A stretch of DNA of 64,000 nucleotides from CAG-791 sp963605745 (GCA_963605745.1 CAVCWT010000010.1:1-64000), one strand, 5' to 3'; shown: positions 7,058-15,912, counted from the first letter of the stretch. Notes: generated from the letters alone by a model not told the origin. Translations and numbers: made by a program.

Positions 7058-8362
7058 ATGCATAAAAACTTCTTAGCAATTGACATTGGGGCGTCGAGCG
7101 GACGTCACATTGTCGGATGGATGGAGCAGGGGGAGCTTCGTACCGAGGAAGTGTATCGTTTTCCGAATGGAATGAAAGAGGTGAACGGGCATCTGACCTG
7201 GGACATTGACAGCCTTCTGCAGAATGTCAAGGAAGGAATCCGTCAGGCGTTTGTTCGATATCCCGAGATTGAGAGTCTGTCCATCGATACCTGGGCCGTG
7301 GATTATGTTCTGCTGAAAGGGGATGAACCGGTGAGGCCGGTGTATGCCTACCGGGATTCCAGAACACAGGGCGTGATCGAACGGGTTCATGAAAAGATTC
7401 CTTTTGAAGAGCTGTATGCAAGGACCGGAATTCAGTTCCAGCCGTTCAATACCATTTATCAGCTCTGCGCCGATCTGGAGGCCGGAGCTCTGGAGCAGGC
7501 GGACACCTTCCTGATGATTCCGGAATACCTTCTGTGGCGCCTGTGCGGGGTAAAGGCAAGGGAATACACCAATGCAACCTCTACCGGTCTGGTGAATGCT
7601 CATACAAAGGAATATGACACGGAGCTGTTGGAGACGTTGGGACTGCCGAAGCGTTTATTTGTGCAGCTGACACAGCCGGGAACCGTTCTGGGACCCTTTA
7701 CGAAGGAAGTGGCCGCAGAGGTCGGCGGGCAGACGAAGGTTGTTCTGTGCGCTACCCACGATACGGCGAGCGCCGTGGAAGGAATCCCGATGGAGCAGGG
7801 CGAGGCACCGTTCCTGTCCTCCGGAACCTGGAGCCTTCTGGGAGCAAAGCTTGCGGGGCCGCTTACAACAAAGGAGAGCTGCAAGGAGAATTTTACCAAC
7901 GAAGGCGGTGTCGGATACATCCGTTACCTCAAGAACATCATGGGACTGTGGATTGTGCAGTGCGTGCAGAAACAGCTGGGGATTTCCTTTGCAGAAATGG
8001 TGGAGCTGTCCAAAACCAGCAGCTATGAGAGAATCTTTGATGTCAATGATGCAAGGTTCTCGGCACCAAAGAACATGATGGAGGAAATTCGAACGGCTCT
8101 TGGCGAAACCGGTGAGGCACCGGCCGGCGATGCTGATTTGATCAACAGTGTCTATCATTCTCTGGCAGACAGCTATGCGAAGGCTTTCCGGGAGCTCGAG
8201 ACGCTGACCGGGCAGCAGTGGGACAAACTCTACATTGCGGGCGGCGGTGCCAAAAATGCAGTTCTGAATGAACTGACGGAGCGGTATCTGAATAAGAAGG
8301 TGGTCGCACTGCCGATCGAGGCAACGGCCATCGGCAACCTGAAGGTACAGATGACAATCTGA
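7058..8362 (+). CDS. rhaB: Rhamnulokinase (FGGY family), short C-terminus
   Basis: A 434-aa FGGY carbohydrate kinase, best matching L-rhamnulokinase: N-terminal LAIDIGASSGRHIVG, then SLSIDTWAVDYVLL and YRDSRT, and the C-terminal ATP site with LYIAGGGAKNAVLNELTERY and the family ending EATAIGNLKVQ. It phosphorylates a ketose such as rhamnulose at C1. The ATG at 7058 follows AAAGGAGAAAGGG. The protein stops only five residues after EATAIGN, about 30-40 residues earlier than is usual for RhaB, so the last helix may be missing. TATACT at 7023-7028 is a fair -10 with no good -35, as expected for AraC-dependent activation. It is followed by an isomerase and RhaD. Confidence 0.85.
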   Translation: MHKNFLAIDIGASSGRHIVGWMEQGELRTEEVYRFPNGMKEVNGHLTWDIDSLLQNVKEGIRQAFVRYPEIESLSIDTWAVDYVLLKGDEPVRPVYAYRDSRTQGVIERVHEKIPFEELYARTGIQFQPFNTIYQLCADLEAGALEQADTFLMIPEYLLWRLCGVKAREYTNATSTGLVNAHTKEYDTELLETLGLPKRLFVQLTQPGTVLGPFTKEVAAEVGGQTKVVLCATHDTASAVEGIPMEQGEAPFLSSGTWSLLGAKLAGPLTTKESCKENFTNEGGVGYIRYLKNIMGLWIVQCVQKQLGISFAEMVELSKTSSYERIFDVNDARFSAPKNMMEEIRTALGETGEAPAGDADLINSVYHSLADSYAKAFRELETLTGQQWDKLYIAGGGAKNAVLNELTERYLNKKVVALPIEATAIGNLKVQMTI

Positions 8363-8423
8363 GGATGGGATTATCCGGTACGGTTATTGTTAAGGCTCTG
8401 TACCGGTAGTAAGGAGGAAAGAG

Positions 8424-9842
8424 ATGTTAGTAGAAACCAAAGCCCGTGTGGGCGTCTTTGCGATTGCGCTGGGAGCGTACCTGCCGCAGTTCCCGTCGCT
8501 GGTTCCGGAATTCGAGGCGCAGTATGAGGCGTTCCAAAAAACGATTCCGGACACCGTAGAGATCATTGACGGGGGAATTGTGACAACCAAGGAGCTGTCA
8601 CAGGCAGCAGGAGACCGCTTTCGTGCAGCTGATGTGGATCTCGTTATTTTGCAGCTGCTCACCTATGCAACGTCCTACAACATGCTGCCGGCCGTCCGTG
8701 ACCTGAACGTTCCGGTCGTGCTGGTCAACGTACAGAAAAAGAAGGCTCCTGACTATGCCAACACGGATACGCCGACCTGGCTGGGCGAGCTCTACGCATG
8801 CGGCGCTGTCGGTGAGATGGTGGCAGATCTGGAGCGTGCCGGCAAGCGCCATGCCGTGATCACCGGTGTGGTAGAGGGCGGGGATCCTAAGGTCCAGGCC
8901 GAAATCGAAGACTGGTGTCGTGCCGCACAGGTGCGCCGCCGGTTCCGTGATACGAATCTGGCGCAGATCGGCCGTCCGTATCCTGGCATGATGGATCTGT
9001 ACATTGATGAGACCAATCTGTACAACCGCATGTTCCTGTATACCAAACAGTTCGACTGGGAGAAAATGTGGGCCATTGCGGACAACATTACCGATGAGGA
9101 AGCGATCCGCAGTAAGGCACAGGATATTCTGGATACCTTTGATATTGAAGGGGGCGGCACCATCGAGAAGGTCTGGGAGATGGCAAAATACGTGGTTGCC
9201 TTTGAACAGTGGGTCAAGGATGAGAACATTGCCTTCATTGCCTCCCATTATGACGGCTATGCACAGGGGAAGGCGGGCGTTCTGGATTCCATGCTGATTC
9301 CTGCATTCTCGATGCTGATCAAGCAGGGCGTTGCCTGCGCCGTAGAGGGAGACATCAAGGTTTCCATGGCCATGAGCATTCTCAAGACCATTGCCGGCTG
9401 CGGACAGCTCAGCGAGATGTATTCCATTGATTTCGACGAGGACATCTGCATCATCGGTCACTCGGGCTCCGGAGATGCTGACATCTCTGCTAAGAAGCCG
9501 ACCATGAAGATCGTTCCGGTATTCCATGGAAAAACAGGCGGCGGCTACCTTACCCAGTTCTATCCGCACCTTGGCCCTGTGACCTACCTCGGAATTACAC
9601 AGGATAAGGACGGTCATTTCAAGTTCGTTGTGGCAGAGGGCATCAACGAGGAGGGACCGATCTTTACCTTTGGTGACACCAACATGCGCACCCGGTTCAC
9701 CTGCGGTGCCAGAGAGTTCTGCAACCGTTGGAGTGAGGCGGGTCCGACGCACCACATGGCAGCAGCTTCCGGCAGACACATTGATACGATCCTGAAGGTG
9801 GCGAAGATCTTTGATGTGCCGGTGGATGTTATAACCCGCTGA
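8424..9842 (+). CDS. L-fucose/L-arabinose isomerase-fold sugar isomerase
   Basis: A 472-aa protein of the AraA/FucI structural superfamily: an N-terminal Rossmann-like domain (VDLVILQLLTYATSYNML, PVVLVNVQ, GELYACGAVGEM), a middle domain, and the barrel-like C-terminal part (FGDTNMRTRFTCGAREF, AGPTHHMAAASGRH, giving a His pair and acidic residues for Mn2+). It would interconvert an aldose and a ketose. Its place between rhamnulokinase and rhamnulose-1-phosphate aldolase shows that it supplies the ketose, yet it is not related to RhaA (a TIM-barrel xylose-isomerase-like enzyme). It may be an alternative rhamnose isomerase or act on another 6-deoxy sugar or pentose. AAGGAGGAAAGAG precedes the ATG. 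A distant relative lies at 29890. Confidence 0.78.
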   Translation: MLVETKARVGVFAIALGAYLPQFPSLVPEFEAQYEAFQKTIPDTVEIIDGGIVTTKELSQAAGDRFRAADVDLVILQLLTYATSYNMLPAVRDLNVPVVLVNVQKKKAPDYANTDTPTWLGELYACGAVGEMVADLERAGKRHAVITGVVEGGDPKVQAEIEDWCRAAQVRRRFRDTNLAQIGRPYPGMMDLYIDETNLYNRMFLYTKQFDWEKMWAIADNITDEEAIRSKAQDILDTFDIEGGGTIEKVWEMAKYVVAFEQWVKDENIAFIASHYDGYAQGKAGVLDSMLIPAFSMLIKQGVACAVEGDIKVSMAMSILKTIAGCGQLSEMYSIDFDEDICIIGHSGSGDADISAKKPTMKIVPVFHGKTGGGYLTQFYPHLGPVTYLGITQDKDGHFKFVVAEGINEEGPIFTFGDTNMRTRFTCGAREFCNRWSEAGPTHHMAAASGRHIDTILKVAKIFDVPVDVITR

Positions 9843-9861
9843 GAATGTAACGATCGGAGTT

Positions 9862-9948
9862 CATGCCGCAGCAGGCATGGTGCTAATCTAATCGGTTATG
9901 AATGGATAGATTAGATTGATGCCAGGGTCAAAAGTACTTTTGACCCTG
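9862..9948 (+). promoter_or_regulatory. Three consecutive hairpins between isomerase and aldolase genes
   Basis: CATGCC/GGCATG (9862-9879), AATCTAATC/GATTAGATT (9885-9917) and a perfect 26-bp palindrome with arms CAGGGTCAAAAGT (9923-9948). No T-run follows. They fill the 131-nt gap and could stabilise or process the mRNA, or the last could be a protein site. Confidence 0.6.
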
Positions 9949-9973
9949 TTATCATTAGATATGAAAGGGACAA

Positions 9974-10813
9974 ATGAGCACAGTTATGAGCATTTTGGAT
10001 GTAGAGATCGTAAAAGGTTATATTCGTATGTGCAGCGATGGATGGCTGCAGGGCTGGCATGAGCGAAACGGCGGCAACCTGACCTATCGCATGAAGGCAG
10101 AAGAGGTTGAGGAGTGTCGTGCATTTTTCAGGAAAGAGCCCGGCGATTGGGTGAACATGGGCGTTCAGGCTGACAATCTGGCAGGAGAATATTTCCTGAC
10201 CACCGGGTCCGGTAAGTTCTTCCGCAATGTAGAGCTGGATCCGCTTCACAGCATCGGCATTGTCGAAATTAACGACAAGGGCGACAGCTGGCGCATCGTC
10301 TGGGGACTGGAGAACGGAGCAAAGCCGACCTCGGAATTCCCGAGTCACTTCATGAATCACAGCGTTCGCAAGGCAGCAACCAATGGTGCGAACCGTGTTA
10401 TTTATCATTGCCATGCCACCAATGTCATTGCACTGACCTACATTCTGCCTCTTACAGACCGTGATTTTTCCCGCGCACTGTGGCAGAGCGCGACCGAGTG
10501 CCCGGTCGTATTCCCTGAAGGCGTCGGTGTCTGCCCCTGGATGGTTCCCGGCGGAGCAGAGATTGCGATGGCAACCTCGGAGCTGATGAAGTCCTATCAG
10601 GCTGTTGTATGGGCACAGCACGGACTGTTCGCATCAGGCCCTGATTTTGACATCACCTTTGGACTGGCACACACGATCGAAAAGAGTGCGGAGATCTATG
10701 TAAAGGTATTGTCGATGGGCGGCGGAGAGATTCGCCAGACCATTACCGATGACGCACTTCGCGCGATTGCCAAGGATTTTGGCGTACAGCTGAACGAGAA
10801 ATTCCTGGATTGA
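9974..10813 (+). CDS. rhaD: Rhamnulose-1-phosphate aldolase
   Basis: A 279-aa zinc-dependent class II aldolase, close in length to E. coli RhaD (274 aa). The metal-binding His145 and His147 (YHCHATN) and His216 (AQHGLF), and the catalytic acid Glu121 (TSEFPSH), each fall four residues after the E. coli positions; GNLTYR and TGSGKFFR form the phosphate site. It cleaves rhamnulose-1-phosphate to dihydroxyacetone phosphate and L-lactaldehyde. AAAGGGA precedes the ATG. The orthology is clearer than for any other gene of the cluster, so a 6-deoxyhexose is the probable substrate of the pathway. Confidence 0.93.
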   Translation: MSTVMSILDVEIVKGYIRMCSDGWLQGWHERNGGNLTYRMKAEEVEECRAFFRKEPGDWVNMGVQADNLAGEYFLTTGSGKFFRNVELDPLHSIGIVEINDKGDSWRIVWGLENGAKPTSEFPSHFMNHSVRKAATNGANRVIYHCHATNVIALTYILPLTDRDFSRALWQSATECPVVFPEGVGVCPWMVPGGAEIAMATSELMKSYQAVVWAQHGLFASGPDFDITFGLAHTIEKSAEIYVKVLSMGGGEIRQTITDDALRAIAKDFGVQLNEKFLD

Positions 10814-10919
10814 GCACGGTATAAAAGAATACGAATTTGACAAAGAGAGGTTACTGTCCCTGCAGCGGAGATCTTTGCCGGGATCCTCTGATGAGGGATG
10901 TGCGAACCGTAAGAAAGAA

Positions 10920-10950
10920 GGCATCACCCTGTACTGGGTGGTGCCTTTTT
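10920..10950 (+). terminator. Intrinsic terminator of the deoxysugar operon
   Basis: GGCATCACCC (10920-10929), loop TGTACT, GGGTGGTGCC (10936-10945), then TTTTT. A perfect stem with one G-T-free run; ends the kinase-isomerase-aldolase operon. Confidence 0.88.
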
Positions 10951-11043
10951 GCGTGGGCGTTTGTCAATTCCTGATGCACGTGTCTGTACGGCAGCGTTAT
11001 AATAAAGGAAGTGTGCAGCAGAGACAGCGAGAGGCGACAGATC

Positions 11044-12390
11044 ATGAAACGATGGGATAGAGCAATCACGACAGAAGTACTCCGGATGGCCTGGCCGGCC
11101 GTGTGTGAGTCCTTTTTTATTGCGCTGGCCGGCATGGTGGACTCCCTGATGGTGAGTTCGATGGGGGCAAGCGCGGTAGCGGCCGTTGGCCTTACAACGC
11201 AGCCAAAGTTCATGGGGCTGGCTCTCTTTTTTGCAATGAATGTGTCGGTATCCGCCCTGGTTGCGAGACGAAGAGGCGAGCAAAATAAGAATTCTGCCAA
11301 CCAGATTCTGATGACGGCGATCGTTTTTGTCATCCTGGCAGCGATTGTGATTTCGGCAGCCTGCGTGGCCTTTGCAGCTCCTATCATCGCTTTTTGCGGA
11401 TCTGCGGAGGACACCCACGAGATGGCAGTGATTTACTACCGCATCATCATGGGCGGAATGATCTTTAATGTCCTGTCTATGGTCATCAATGCCGCACAAA
11501 GAGGCTCCGGCAATACCGTCATCGCCATGCGAACCAATATCGTGTCAAATCTGGTGAACATTGTCGGAAACTATCTGCTGATTCAAGGACATTTCGGCTT
11601 CCCGGCCCTTGGCATTGTGGGCGCTGCACTGGCGACTGTATTCGGAACGGTGATTGCGTGCATCATGAGCTTTGCCTCCTTAATGCCGAAGGATGGCTTT
11701 GTCAGCATTCCGTACATTCTGCAGAATAAAATACGACCTTCGATGGAACCTGTGATCTCAATTGTGAATCTGGGATCGTCCGTCTTTGTGGAACAGGTCC
11801 TCATGCGGATTGGCTTTATGTCCACCGCCATGATGGCAGCAAAAATGGGAACCAATGCACTGGCGGCGCATCAGGTTGGCATGAACATTCTGGGACTGAC
11901 CTTCTCCTTTGGAGACGGCATGCAGGTAGCTGCCGTTGCTCTGATCGGCCGAAGCCTTGGAGAGAACAAACCGGAACGAGCCTGGAGCTATGGCAAGACC
12001 TGCCAGATGATCGGACTAAGCATCTCCTGTGTTCTGGCCGTTATTTATTTCTTTGGAGGAGAGTCCCTGTACCATTTGTTCTTTGCAGAACAGGAGATCG
12101 TTGATATCGGCGTTGAAATCATTCGGATGATCATTATCATCGTCCTGTTCCAGGTGTCCCAGGTCATCTATATGGGATGCCTTCGCGGCGCAGGAGATAC
12201 CACCTACACGGCCATTGTCTCCACCTTCAGCGTAACCCTGATCCGGACCGGTGTTTCGTACCTTTGCGGTTTCGTTCTGGGAATGGGCATGGTCGGCATC
12301 TGGATGGGTGTCCTTGGCGATCAGATGTCCCGTTTCCTGTTCGCCTCAAGCCGCTTTCGGAAAGGCAAGTGGACGAAGATCAAGATTTAA
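11044..12390 (+). CDS. MATE-family multidrug/oligosaccharide exporter
   Basis: A 448-aa membrane protein with about 12 helices arranged as two six-helix halves, typical of the MATE (NorM/DinF) family: LRMAWPAVCESFFIALAGMV opens the first half and MGTNALAAHQVGMNILGL the second. It would exchange drugs or metabolites for Na+ or H+. The ATG at 11044 has GAGAGGCGACAGATC upstream. The gene stands alone between the operon terminator at 10950 and repeats from 12415. Substrate unknown. A second MATE protein is encoded at 44515, in a different subgroup. Confidence 0.88.
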   Translation: MKRWDRAITTEVLRMAWPAVCESFFIALAGMVDSLMVSSMGASAVAAVGLTTQPKFMGLALFFAMNVSVSALVARRRGEQNKNSANQILMTAIVFVILAAIVISAACVAFAAPIIAFCGSAEDTHEMAVIYYRIIMGGMIFNVLSMVINAAQRGSGNTVIAMRTNIVSNLVNIVGNYLLIQGHFGFPALGIVGAALATVFGTVIACIMSFASLMPKDGFVSIPYILQNKIRPSMEPVISIVNLGSSVFVEQVLMRIGFMSTAMMAAKMGTNALAAHQVGMNILGLTFSFGDGMQVAAVALIGRSLGENKPERAWSYGKTCQMIGLSISCVLAVIYFFGGESLYHLFFAEQEIVDIGVEIIRMIIIIVLFQVSQVIYMGCLRGAGDTTYTAIVSTFSVTLIRTGVSYLCGFVLGMGMVGIWMGVLGDQMSRFLFASSRFRKGKWTKIKI

Positions 12391-12418
12391 TGCGCATGCA
12401 GTTCACACGCCTGCCATC

Positions 12419-12458
12419 GACAGGGTGGCGGCAGAATGTCCGGCTGTGGGGCCTTTCG
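12419..12458. repeat. Family A repeat, left half only
   Basis: GGTGGCGGCAGAATGTCC followed by GGCTGTGGGGCCTTTCG matches the left arm of the full copies at 6771 and 53981; similarity stops after CCTTTCG. The right arm is absent, so the hairpin cannot form. It directly abuts a family D repeat. Confidence 0.7.
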
Positions 12459-12488
12459 GTGGCAGATGTGTGAACGGTCACCGTCGCT

Positions 12489-12733
12489 GTTTCGCAGCAG
12501 GTCGGCAAGGCATGCGCGCCGCTGGGCCCTGCGACTCTTAACATACGGATTTCTCACCTTTACAGAGCTGGAGAACAGCGCCGGGGTCGGCACACCCTCG
12601 CACAACGCTCCCCGCCGCGATATTTCGTCCCAATACGCTGTCGCTGCGTCCAACCGGGATTTCGTCCCGTCAATGGTTCCGCAGGGTCGCGCCTGCGCAG
12701 ACCTTGCCGCCCTGCTGCGAGTAAACGGGACCC
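12489..12733. repeat. GC-rich hairpin repeat (family D), copy 1
   Basis: Shares with the copy at 42427-42580 the block GGGATTTCGTCCC...GGTTCCGCAGGGTCGCG..CTGCGCA and ends in GCCGCCCTGC, with GGCAAGGCATGCGCG at the left. Left and right ends are roughly complementary (GCAGCAGGTCGGCAAGG / CCTTGCCGCCCTGCTGC). With the family A half copy it fills the 380 bp between the MATE gene and the glycosyltransferase gene. Confidence 0.7.
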
Positions 12734-12743
12734 CCGGTTGGCT

Positions 12744-12772
12744 TTGTGTCCCATCCGCAGACATGATAAAAT
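12744..12772 (+). promoter_or_regulatory. Promoter of the GT52-like gene
   Basis: TTGTGT (12744-12749), 17-nt spacer, TAAAAT (12767-12772), 34 nt before the ATG at 12807. It begins just after the family D repeat. Confidence 0.6.
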
Positions 12773-12806
12773 GAATCGGTATATCTATTCGAAAGGAGAC
12801 TCCGGC

Positions 12807-13913
12807 ATGGGCAAGGAACGAATTTACGTTTGCCATACCTTTTATCACGTATATGTTGCCTGCCTGAAGGAGCTGAATCTCCCCAAAGAGCGAAGGGGAC
12901 ATGCCGATCTGGTTCTGTCCAGGATGTCCAATGATTTCGGAGACCTTGATGAGAGGGCGAGAACGTGCGGTATCTTTGATGAGGTGTTCTGGTTTGATGA
13001 GAAACCGTATACCTTTTTTGAAGAGCTGCTGCCCTTGAAGGAGAATACAGGGTCTCTTCCGAGGAATCTTTTGAACCGGATGCGCTTTTGCAAACGGCTC
13101 GGCGAATTGGAAGAGCCGTACGTTCCCGTGAATTTCAGAAACTATCCGGACATTTACGTGTTCTGCGACTCGGATCCTGTCGGCTATTATCTGAGCTACC
13201 GGAAAATCCGCTACCACGCTGTCGAGGATGGTCTGGACTGCATTCGCTATTATGACACGGCCAGATATGACAACCGAGGACACTTTGGGCTAAAGAGATG
13301 GATGGCAGGGCTCGGTCTTATTTTTATTCAGAACGGATATGGCAGATATTGCATTGACATGGAGGTCAATGACATCTCGGCATTGGACCATCCGATGGAG
13401 AAAATGGTTGAGGTCCCAAGAGAACAGCTGGTGGAGGGATTGGATCAGGAAAAAAGAGAGTGCCTGATCCGCCTCTTTGTTGCCAACAGGGAGGAACTGG
13501 AGACAGCACTTTTGGAGGCAAAGGCTCAGAAAAGGCCGGTAAGCCTGATTCTGACGGAACCTCTTTGCAAGGACCTTTCGATGCGCCGAAAGCTCTTCGA
13601 GGACATGATCCGGCAATATGCAGGAGACAGTGTGGTCCTTGTAAAGCCGCATCCAAGGGATGTTCTGGATTACCGGGAGATTTTCCTACAGCATGTGGTG
13701 CTGGACGGGAAGTTTCCGATGGAGATTCTGAATTATGTCTGCGCGAATCTGGAAATGGAGTTTCAGAGGGTGGTGACGGTTTACACGGTGCCGTCCTCGA
13801 TTCACTGCGCAAAGGAAAAGCTCTACCTGGGTGATGAGTTCATGGATCTGTATGAGGATCCGGCCATTCACCGGGATGCAGGCAGCCACAGCGAGCAGAA
13901 GATTACCCGATAG
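12807..13913 (+). CDS. Glycosyltransferase, family 52/polysialyltransferase-like
   Basis: A 368-aa cytoplasmic protein with the layout of GT52-type transferases (lipooligosaccharide sialyl- or glucosyltransferases): an N-terminal strand IYVCHTFYHVYVACLKEL, a central VFCDSDPVGYYLSY segment followed by HAVEDGLDCIRYYD, and in the second half VVLVKPHPRDVLDYREI, the KPHPRD motif that binds the nucleotide sugar in this fold, then TVYTVPSSIHCAKEKL. The ATG at 12807 follows GAAAGGAGA. It lies upstream of a PglK-like flippase (with a MITE between), so a role in surface glycan assembly is likely. The donor sugar cannot be told. Confidence 0.62.
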   Translation: MGKERIYVCHTFYHVYVACLKELNLPKERRGHADLVLSRMSNDFGDLDERARTCGIFDEVFWFDEKPYTFFEELLPLKENTGSLPRNLLNRMRFCKRLGELEEPYVPVNFRNYPDIYVFCDSDPVGYYLSYRKIRYHAVEDGLDCIRYYDTARYDNRGHFGLKRWMAGLGLIFIQNGYGRYCIDMEVNDISALDHPMEKMVEVPREQLVEGLDQEKRECLIRLFVANREELETALLEAKAQKRPVSLILTEPLCKDLSMRRKLFEDMIRQYAGDSVVLVKPHPRDVLDYREIFLQHVVLDGKFPMEILNYVCANLEMEFQRVVTVYTVPSSIHCAKEKLYLGDEFMDLYEDPAIHRDAGSHSEQKITR

Positions 13914-13970
13914 ATCCTTTGCAAATCGGTAAGACTCATCGGCTGTGAAACAGTTACCCATAACAGATAG

Positions 13971-14126
13971 GCAACTATTTAGCACCCGCATCTCGATTTT
14001 CCTACGGAAAACCTCGATGTGGATGGCCAGAGGCCCTTCGGGCCTTGGCCACCTGAGGGTTTCAATCATGAATCCGTGCGCGGGGCGCCCGATTCATGTT
14101 GAAATCGTCAGGTGCTAAACAGATAC
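13971..14126 (+). mobile_element. MITE-like element, copy B
   Basis: 156 bp, from GCAACTATTTAGCACC to GGTGCTAAACAGATAC (imperfect 16-bp terminal inverted repeats). Flanked by ACAGATAG (13963-13970) and ACAGAATAG (14127-14135), a near-identical direct repeat. Inner hairpins: TCGATTTTCC/GGAAAACCTCGA, GGCCAGAGGCCC/GGGCCTTGGCC and ATGAATC/GATTCAT. The second stem is changed in both arms relative to copies A and C (AGGAGC/GCTCCT). It ends 28 bp before the ABC transporter gene. Confidence 0.82.
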
Positions 14127-14154
14127 ACAGAATAGAAACAACAAGGAACAATTC

Positions 14155-15912
14155 ATGACAAAATCGTTTAAAAAGATCAATCAGCTGCTGGATCACAGCC
14201 AGAAGGTGATGATGGTTGTTTTGCTCGTCATCATGCTCATCGGAGCGGTACTGGAGGCGCTGGGCGTTACGCTGGTCATTCCGATCATGCAGGCCATTGT
14301 GAACCCGTCTGCCATTGAGGAAAATCAATACCACATGGGAGACATCTACCATATGACGGGGGCATCGTCCGTGCGGCAGTTTGCGGCACTGATGATGGTG
14401 GCGATCATTGTGGTATATGCACTTAAGAACATCTATCTGTATCTGGAGCAGAAGGTGCTGCTGCGGTTTATTTACAAAAACCAGTTTGCTACCAGCAACC
14501 GCATGATGATCAACTTCATGAAGCGGCCGTATGAATATTATCTCAATGCCAACACGGCAATCATTCAGCGCAACATCACGTCCGATATCAATAATGTATA
14601 CGCACTGATTCTGAACATTCTGCAGCTGACCTCGGAGGTAATTGTCTTTCTGATCCTGGTATGCGTTCTGCTGGCGGTGGATGCGGTGATGACTATGATC
14701 ATTGCTGCTCTTCTGGTCGTTGTTTTGCTGGTGATCAAGCGGTTTTTAAAGCCGGTGATGCTAAAAGCCGGCAAGGAGAATCAGGATTATTATTCCGGAC
14801 TCTATCAGTGGATTTCGGAATCGGTGGATGCGGTGAAGGAGATCAAGATTGCGAGCCGCGAGAACTATTTTATCAACGGGTACTCGGAATGCGGGGATGG
14901 CTACGTAAACGCCGTGCAGAAATACTCTCTGTTCAGCTCCACACCAAGGCTTTTGATTGAGTGGATCTTCATTGCCGGGATTGCGGTGTACATGATTGCG
15001 CAGGTGCTGGGAGGACCGGAGGATCTGACGGCCCTTGTTCCGCAGCTGACGGCCTTTGCACTGGCGGCGGCAAGACTCCTGCCCTCGGCAAACCGTATGA
15101 ATACGTACATGAACAACATCTCCTATTTCCAGCCGTTTCTGGACAATGTCAGTGAGAATCTGCAGGAGGAGATTCATGATAAGGCGATTTCGTACCGCGT
15201 AGAGGATTATGATCCGAGCGAAACGGCAGAAAAGCTCCCGGTGCACGAGACCATTCAGCTAAAGGATATTGTGTATCACTACCCGAATTCGGAGGCGAAT
15301 ATTTTTGATCATGCAGAGGTTACCTTCCCGGTGGGCAAATCCATCGGTATTGTCGGGGCCTCCGGCGGCGGCAAGACGACACTGATCGACATCATGCTGG
15401 GACTGCTGCGGCCGGCTTCGGGGGAGGTTCTGGCAGACGGCGTGGATGTGCAGACGAATTATCGCGGGTGGCTTCGCAATATCGGCTACATTCCGCAGCA
15501 GATCTATATGCTGGACACCACGATTCGTAAGAATGTCGCCTTCGGCGTTCCGGATAAGGATATTGATGATGAAAAGGTCTGGGCTGCACTAAAGGAGGCA
15601 CAGCTGGACGAGCATGTTCGGTCCCTTCCGGATGGATTGGATACGGAGATCGGCCAGCACGGCATTCGTTTCTCCGGAGGACAAAGGCAGCGAATCGGTA
15701 TTGCAAGGGCTTTATTCGAGGATCCCGAGGTGCTGGTACTGGATGAGGCAACTTCGGCACTGGATAATGAAACGGAAGCGGCGATTATGGACAGCGTCAA
15801 TCGTCTGCATGGACGCAAGACCTTGATCATCATTGCCCACAGACTGGAGACCATTGAGAAGTGCGACATGGTCTACCGCGTGGAAAACCAGGGCGTTGTT
15901 CGTGAACGTTAA
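14155..15912 (+). CDS. ABC exporter, PglK-like flippase (1 of 2)
   Basis: A 585-aa half-transporter with fused domains: six membrane helices (residues ~15-330) and a C-terminal ATPase (~360-585) with GASGGGKTT (Walker A), FSGGQRQRIGIARAL (signature), VLVLDEATSALD (Walker B) and the switch His in IIIAHRLE. The N-terminal half, with LEALGVTLVIPIM and the FMKRPYEYYLN coupling region, matches the PglK group that flips lipid-linked oligosaccharides. It would act as a homodimer. AAGGAACAATTC precedes the ATG. The close paralogue at 25602-27431 (minus strand) heads a glycosyltransferase operon, which supports a glycan substrate. Confidence 0.8.
   Translation: MTKSFKKINQLLDHSQKVMMVVLLVIMLIGAVLEALGVTLVIPIMQAIVNPSAIEENQYHMGDIYHMTGASSVRQFAALMMVAIIVVYALKNIYLYLEQKVLLRFIYKNQFATSNRMMINFMKRPYEYYLNANTAIIQRNITSDINNVYALILNILQLTSEVIVFLILVCVLLAVDAVMTMIIAALLVVVLLVIKRFLKPVMLKAGKENQDYYSGLYQWISESVDAVKEIKIASRENYFINGYSECGDGYVNAVQKYSLFSSTPRLLIEWIFIAGIAVYMIAQVLGGPEDLTALVPQLTAFALAAARLLPSANRMNTYMNNISYFQPFLDNVSENLQEEIHDKAISYRVEDYDPSETAEKLPVHETIQLKDIVYHYPNSEANIFDHAEVTFPVGKSIGIVGASGGGKTTLIDIMLGLLRPASGEVLADGVDVQTNYRGWLRNIGYIPQQIYMLDTTIRKNVAFGVPDKDIDDEKVWAALKEAQLDEHVRSLPDGLDTEIGQHGIRFSGGQRQRIGIARALFEDPEVLVLDEATSALDNETEAAIMDSVNRLHGRKTLIIIAHRLETIEKCDMVYRVENQGVVRER

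Noticed and set aside
12391..12780. Open frames in the gap between MATE and GT52-like genes
   Set aside because: The region is made of family A and D repeats; the frames have no start signals and no motif.
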